In this document: in pieces, positions 61,178 to 64,000 of the stretch
Numbering within the stretch: the first letter of the stretch is position 1
How the letters are laid out: each line of letters opens with the position of its first letter
Source of the DNA: Blastococcus sp. LR1
Lineage (GTDB): Bacteria > Actinomycetota > Actinomycetes > Mycobacteriales > Geodermatophilaceae
Direction of reading: 5' to 3'
Assembly: GCF_020166105.1 (NCBI RefSeq)
Contig: NZ_JAIUJY010000007.1
Location: forward strand, 124,001-188,000
Length of the DNA stretch: 64,000 nucleotides
Made by a program: the position numbers and the translations under genes
Notes under the pieces: model-generated
The model's database searches: none
The model's input: only the letters and a program-made list of their open reading frames with translations
Told to the model about the DNA's origin: nothing

Positions 61178-62715
61178 CGTTGCTCTACGCCATCGGCGGC
61201 ATCGCCGCGGTCGTCGTCCTGCTGATCCTGTTGCTCCTGTCCCGGATCAAGGTCGCCGGGCCCAACGAGGCGTTCATCGTGACCGGCCGCCAGGGCCGCC
61301 AGGTGACCGACTCGACCGGCGTGGTGTCGCGGGACAGCTCCGGCCAGAAGGTGGTCACCGGCGCCAGCGTCTTCGTGCTGCCCGTCGTCCAGAGGCTGCA
61401 CACGGTGGACCTGTCCAGCCGGCGCATCCCGGTGGCCATCCGTGGCGCGGTCTCCAAGCAGGGCGTGAAGTGCGACCTCGAGGGCGTGGCGATCGTCAAG
61501 GTCGGCGGCAGCGAGGGCGCCATCCGTGCCGCCGCGCAGCGCTTCCTCAACCAGCAGCAGGGCATCGACACCTTCACCTCGGAGGTGCTCGCCGGTGCGT
61601 TGCGCTCGATCGTCGGGCGGCTGACGATCGAGGAGATCATCCGCGACCGCGCCGCGTTCGCCTCCGCCGTCGCCGAGGAGGCCGAGTCCTCGCTCACCGG
61701 GCAGGGGCTGGTGCTGGACACGTTCCAGCTGCAGGACATCCAGGCGGAGGGCACCTACCTGGCCGACCTGGGACGTCCCGAGGCGGCGCGGGTGCTCAAG
61801 GAGGCCAGCATCGCCGAGGCCCGTGCCCGGCAGGCCTCCCAGCAGGAGCAGCTGCTGGCCGACGAGGCGATCGCGATCGCCCAGCGGCAGCTGGCCCTCA
61901 AGCAGGCAGAGATCACCGCCGAGACCGACGCCGCCACGGCGCGCGCTGCCGCAGCCGGTCCGCTTGCCCAGGCCGCACAGGACCAGGCCATCCTCGCCGA
62001 GCAGGAGAAGGTCGCCGTCCGGACGGCGTCGCTGACCGAGCGGCAGCTGGACACCAAGGTGCGCCGCCCCGCCGACGCCGAGCGGTACCGGGTGGAGCAG
62101 GAGGCCGAGGGCCGGAAGAACTCGGCCATCCTGACCGCCGAGGCGCAGCGCCAGGCGACGATCGCCGCCGCTCAGGCGGCCGCGGAGCAGGCCAAGCTCT
62201 CCGGTGAGGGCGAGCGGGCCCGCCGCTCCGCGTTGGCGGAGGCCGAGGCGATCGAGGGCGCCAAGCGCGGTGAGGCCGAGAAGCTGCGCCGCCAGGCGAT
62301 CGCCGACGCCGTGGAGCGGGAGGGTGCCGCCGAGGCGGCCGCCATCCTCGCCCGCGGTCAGGCCGAGGCCGAGGCGCTGGACGCCCGCTCGGATGCCTTC
62401 GCCAAGTACGGCGAGGCGGCGATCCTGGAGATGCTGGTCAAGGTGCTGCCGGAGGTCGTGGGTGCCGCAGCTGCCCCGCTCTCGGCGGTGGACAAGATGA
62501 CCGTGATCTCCTCCGACGGCGCCGGTGCGATCGGCAGGTCGGTGGCGGCCAACGTCGCACAGGGTCTACAGCTCTCCGGGGACCTGACCGGCATCGACGT
62601 CGCCGCGCTGCTCCGCCGGCTCAGCGGGAGCGCGGCGGGTACGGCAGGCGGCGTCACGCGAGTGCCCGTCACGTCGGACGGCGACGGCGCGGCGCGCGAC
62701 GGCGCGCCCGCCTGA
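61174..62715 (+). CDS. Flotillin family protein (SPFH domain)
   Basis: Membrane-microdomain scaffold. The 513-residue protein has an N-terminal membrane helix (LLYAIGGIAAVVVLLILLLL), an SPFH domain (about 25-200: VAGPNEAFIVTGRQGR, RIPVAIRGAVSKQGVKCDLEG, QRFLNQQQGIDTFTSEVL), a long Ala/Glu/Gln-rich coiled coil (about 205-420, for example ARARQASQQEQLLADEA) and a C-terminal helix region (ILEMLVKVLPEVVGAAAAPL). It is coupled to the NfeD-like gene. Confidence 0.92.
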   Translation: MTLLYAIGGIAAVVVLLILLLLSRIKVAGPNEAFIVTGRQGRQVTDSTGVVSRDSSGQKVVTGASVFVLPVVQRLHTVDLSSRRIPVAIRGAVSKQGVKCDLEGVAIVKVGGSEGAIRAAAQRFLNQQQGIDTFTSEVLAGALRSIVGRLTIEEIIRDRAAFASAVAEEAESSLTGQGLVLDTFQLQDIQAEGTYLADLGRPEAARVLKEASIAEARARQASQQEQLLADEAIAIAQRQLALKQAEITAETDAATARAAAAGPLAQAAQDQAILAEQEKVAVRTASLTERQLDTKVRRPADAERYRVEQEAEGRKNSAILTAEAQRQATIAAAQAAAEQAKLSGEGERARRSALAEAEAIEGAKRGEAEKLRRQAIADAVEREGAAEAAAILARGQAEAEALDARSDAFAKYGEAAILEMLVKVLPEVVGAAAAPLSAVDKMTVISSDGAGAIGRSVAANVAQGLQLSGDLTGIDVAALLRRLSGSAAGTAGGVTRVPVTSDGDGAARDGAPA

Positions 62716-62740
62716 CCGACCGCGCGATGGGCGACACCGC

Positions 62741-64000
62741 TCAGCTGACGTCGTCGTCCACCCAGTCCAGGCTCTTGGTGACCGCCTTCTGCCAGTTGCG
62801 GTAGATCCGGTCGCGCTCCTCGGAGTCCATCGCGGGCTCCCAGCGCTTGTCCTCGGCCCACTTGGCGGTCAGCTCGTCCAGGTCGCTCCAGAAGCCGACC
62901 GCGAGGCCTGCGGCGTAGGCCGCGCCGAGCGCCGTCGTCTCGGCGATCTTCGGCCGGATGACCGGGACGTCGAGCAGGTCGGCCTGGAACTGCATGAGCA
63001 GCTCGTTGCCGACCATGCCGCCGTCGACCCGGAGCTCGGTGAGGTCGACGCCGGAGTCGGCGTTCATCGCGTCGAGCACCTCGCGGGTCTGGAAGGCGGT
63101 GGCCTCCAGCACCGCGCGGGCCAGGTGGCCGCGGTTGACGAACCGGGTGAGCCCGACGACGGCGCCGCGGGCGTCGGAGCGCCAGTGCGGGGCGAACAGC
63201 CCGGAGAAGGCCGGCACGAAGTAGGCGCCGCCGTTGTCGTCGACCTCGCGGGCGAGCTCCTCGATCTCGGGGGCGCTGGAGATCATCTTGAGGTTGTCCC
63301 GCACCCACTGGACCAGCGAGCCGGTGACGGCGATCGAGCCCTCCAGCGCGTAGACCGGCTTCGCGTCGCCCAGCTGGTAGCAGAGGGTGGTGAGCAGGCC
63401 GTTCTGCGAGGGCACGGCCTCCTCGCCGGTGTTGAGCAGCATGAAGTTGCCGGTGCCGTAGGTGTTCTTGGCCATCCCACGCTCGAAGCAGACCTGGCCG
63501 AAGGTGGCCGCCTGCTGGTCGCCGAGCGACCCGGAGATCGGGACGCCGGCGAGGAAGCCGGACGTGCGGCCCTGCCCGTACTCCTCGGAGTTCGACCGGA
63601 TCTCCGGCAGCATCGCCACCGGGATGCCCATCTCCTCGGCGATGGCCTCGTCCCAGGCCAGCGTCCGGTAGTCCATGAGCATCGTGCGGGAGGCGTTGGA
63701 GACGTCGGTGAGGTGCTGGCCGCCGTCGGGACCGCCGGTCATGTTCCACATGAGCCAGGAGTCGATGGTCCCCATGAGCAGCTCGCCGTTCTCGGCGCGC
63801 TTCCGGGCGCCGTCGACGTTGTCGAGGATCCAGCGGACCTTGGGGCCGGCGAAGTAGGTGGCCAGGGGCAGGCCGACCTTGTCCTTGTAGCGGTCCGCGC
63901 CGCCGCCGAGGACGCCGAGCTCCTCGATGATCTTCCCGGTGCGGGTGTCCTGCCAGACGATCGCGTTGTAGACCGGTTCCCCTGTCTTCCGGTCCCACAC
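62741..64000 (-). CDS. glpK: Glycerol kinase (partial, N-terminus beyond right edge)
   Basis: Phosphorylates glycerol to glycerol 3-phosphate. About 419 C-terminal residues of roughly 500 are visible: [91 protein letters not shown] and [23 protein letters not shown] are all FGGY/glycerol-kinase signatures. The first visible codon is internal, not a start. Convergent with the flotillin gene across 25 nt. Confidence 0.95.
   Translation of the reverse strand: MWDRKTGEPVYNAIVWQDTRTGKIIEELGVLGGGADRYKDKVGLPLATYFAGPKVRWILDNVDGARKRAENGELLMGTIDSWLMWNMTGGPDGGQHLTDVSNASRTMLMDYRTLAWDEAIAEEMGIPVAMLPEIRSNSEEYGQGRTSGFLAGVPISGSLGDQQAATFGQVCFERGMAKNTYGTGNFMLLNTGEEAVPSQNGLLTTLCYQLGDAKPVYALEGSIAVTGSLVQWVRDNLKMISSAPEIEELAREVDDNGGAYFVPAFSGLFAPHWRSDARGAVVGLTRFVNRGHLARAVLEATAFQTREVLDAMNADSGVDLTELRVDGGMVGNELLMQFQADLLDVPVIRPKIAETTALGAAYAAGLAVGFWSDLDELTAKWAEDKRWEPAMDSEERDRIYRNWQKAVTKSLDWVDDDVS

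Overview
The window is high-GC chromosomal DNA from an actinobacterium. The third-codon bias, the many GTG starts, the gene order around dnaA and the protein families point to a Streptomyces/Frankia/Geodermatophilaceae-type organism (Geodermatophilus, Blastococcus or Modestobacter would fit; this placement is inference). It spans the replication origin and about 58 kb to one side. No tRNA, rRNA, insertion sequence, prophage or CRISPR array was seen.

Layout. (1) 1-8.1 kb, minus strand: origin-proximal replication genes dnaA, dnaN, gnd, recF and a DUF721/DciA-like gene, then an uncharacterised gene and the edge of an ABC exporter. The 1.08 kb dnaA-dnaN gap carries DnaA boxes and is the likely oriC. 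(2) 8.8-14.4 kb, plus strand: rpmH, rnpA, yidD, yidC, khpB (jag), rsmG, parA, parB, with two parS sites just before parA. (3) 14.5-26.4 kb, mostly minus: a ddl-like ATP-grasp ligase, a PLP aminotransferase, a CwlM-like amidase homologue, trxA, trxB, a membrane pseudokinase, murJ, a DUF6049-type membrane protein and a NUDIX hydrolase. This is the conserved actinobacterial cell-wall/redox block, here without sigM and its anti-sigma gene. (4) 26.5-40.8 kb: CCA-adding enzyme, metzincin protease, MFS transporter, YqgE, lipoprotein, inositol-phosphate synthase, PadR regulator with a clear operator, DUF5318 protein, bifunctional PBP with calcium-type repeats, GT87-like membrane protein, endonuclease IV and a secreted protein. 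(5) 40.9-44.4 kb: rpsF-ssb-rpsR-rplI and dnaB; the dnaB upstream region carries DnaA boxes. (6) 44.5-52.6 kb: accessory metabolism, including a secreted lipase-like protein, DUF2804, a desaturase/ferredoxin-reductase pair and a PucR-type regulator. (7) 52.6-59.2 kb, minus: a TPP-riboswitch-controlled operon thiM-thiE-thiD-tenA-dinB-FAD oxidase-methyltransferase in which every junction is a 4-nt stop/start overlap. (8) 59.2-64 kb: small membrane protein, DinB_2 protein, NfeD/flotillin pair and the C-terminal part of glycerol kinase.

The genes combine into a few systems: replication initiation and elongation (dnaA, dnaN, dciA-like, ssb, dnaB, recF), origin segregation (parABS), membrane insertion (yidC/yidD), cell-wall synthesis (ddl, cwlM-like, murJ, pseudokinase, PBP) and thiamine synthesis/salvage. 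At least nine genes appear to have leaderless promoters (TANNNT followed 6-8 nt later by the start codon). I did not find a convincing new defence or mobile system. The most unusual signals are the fully overlapping thiamine/dinB operon, an 18-bp perfect inverted repeat across a start codon, parS sites inside coding sequences, a DnaA-box cluster before dnaB, and the calcium-type repeats on the PBP.
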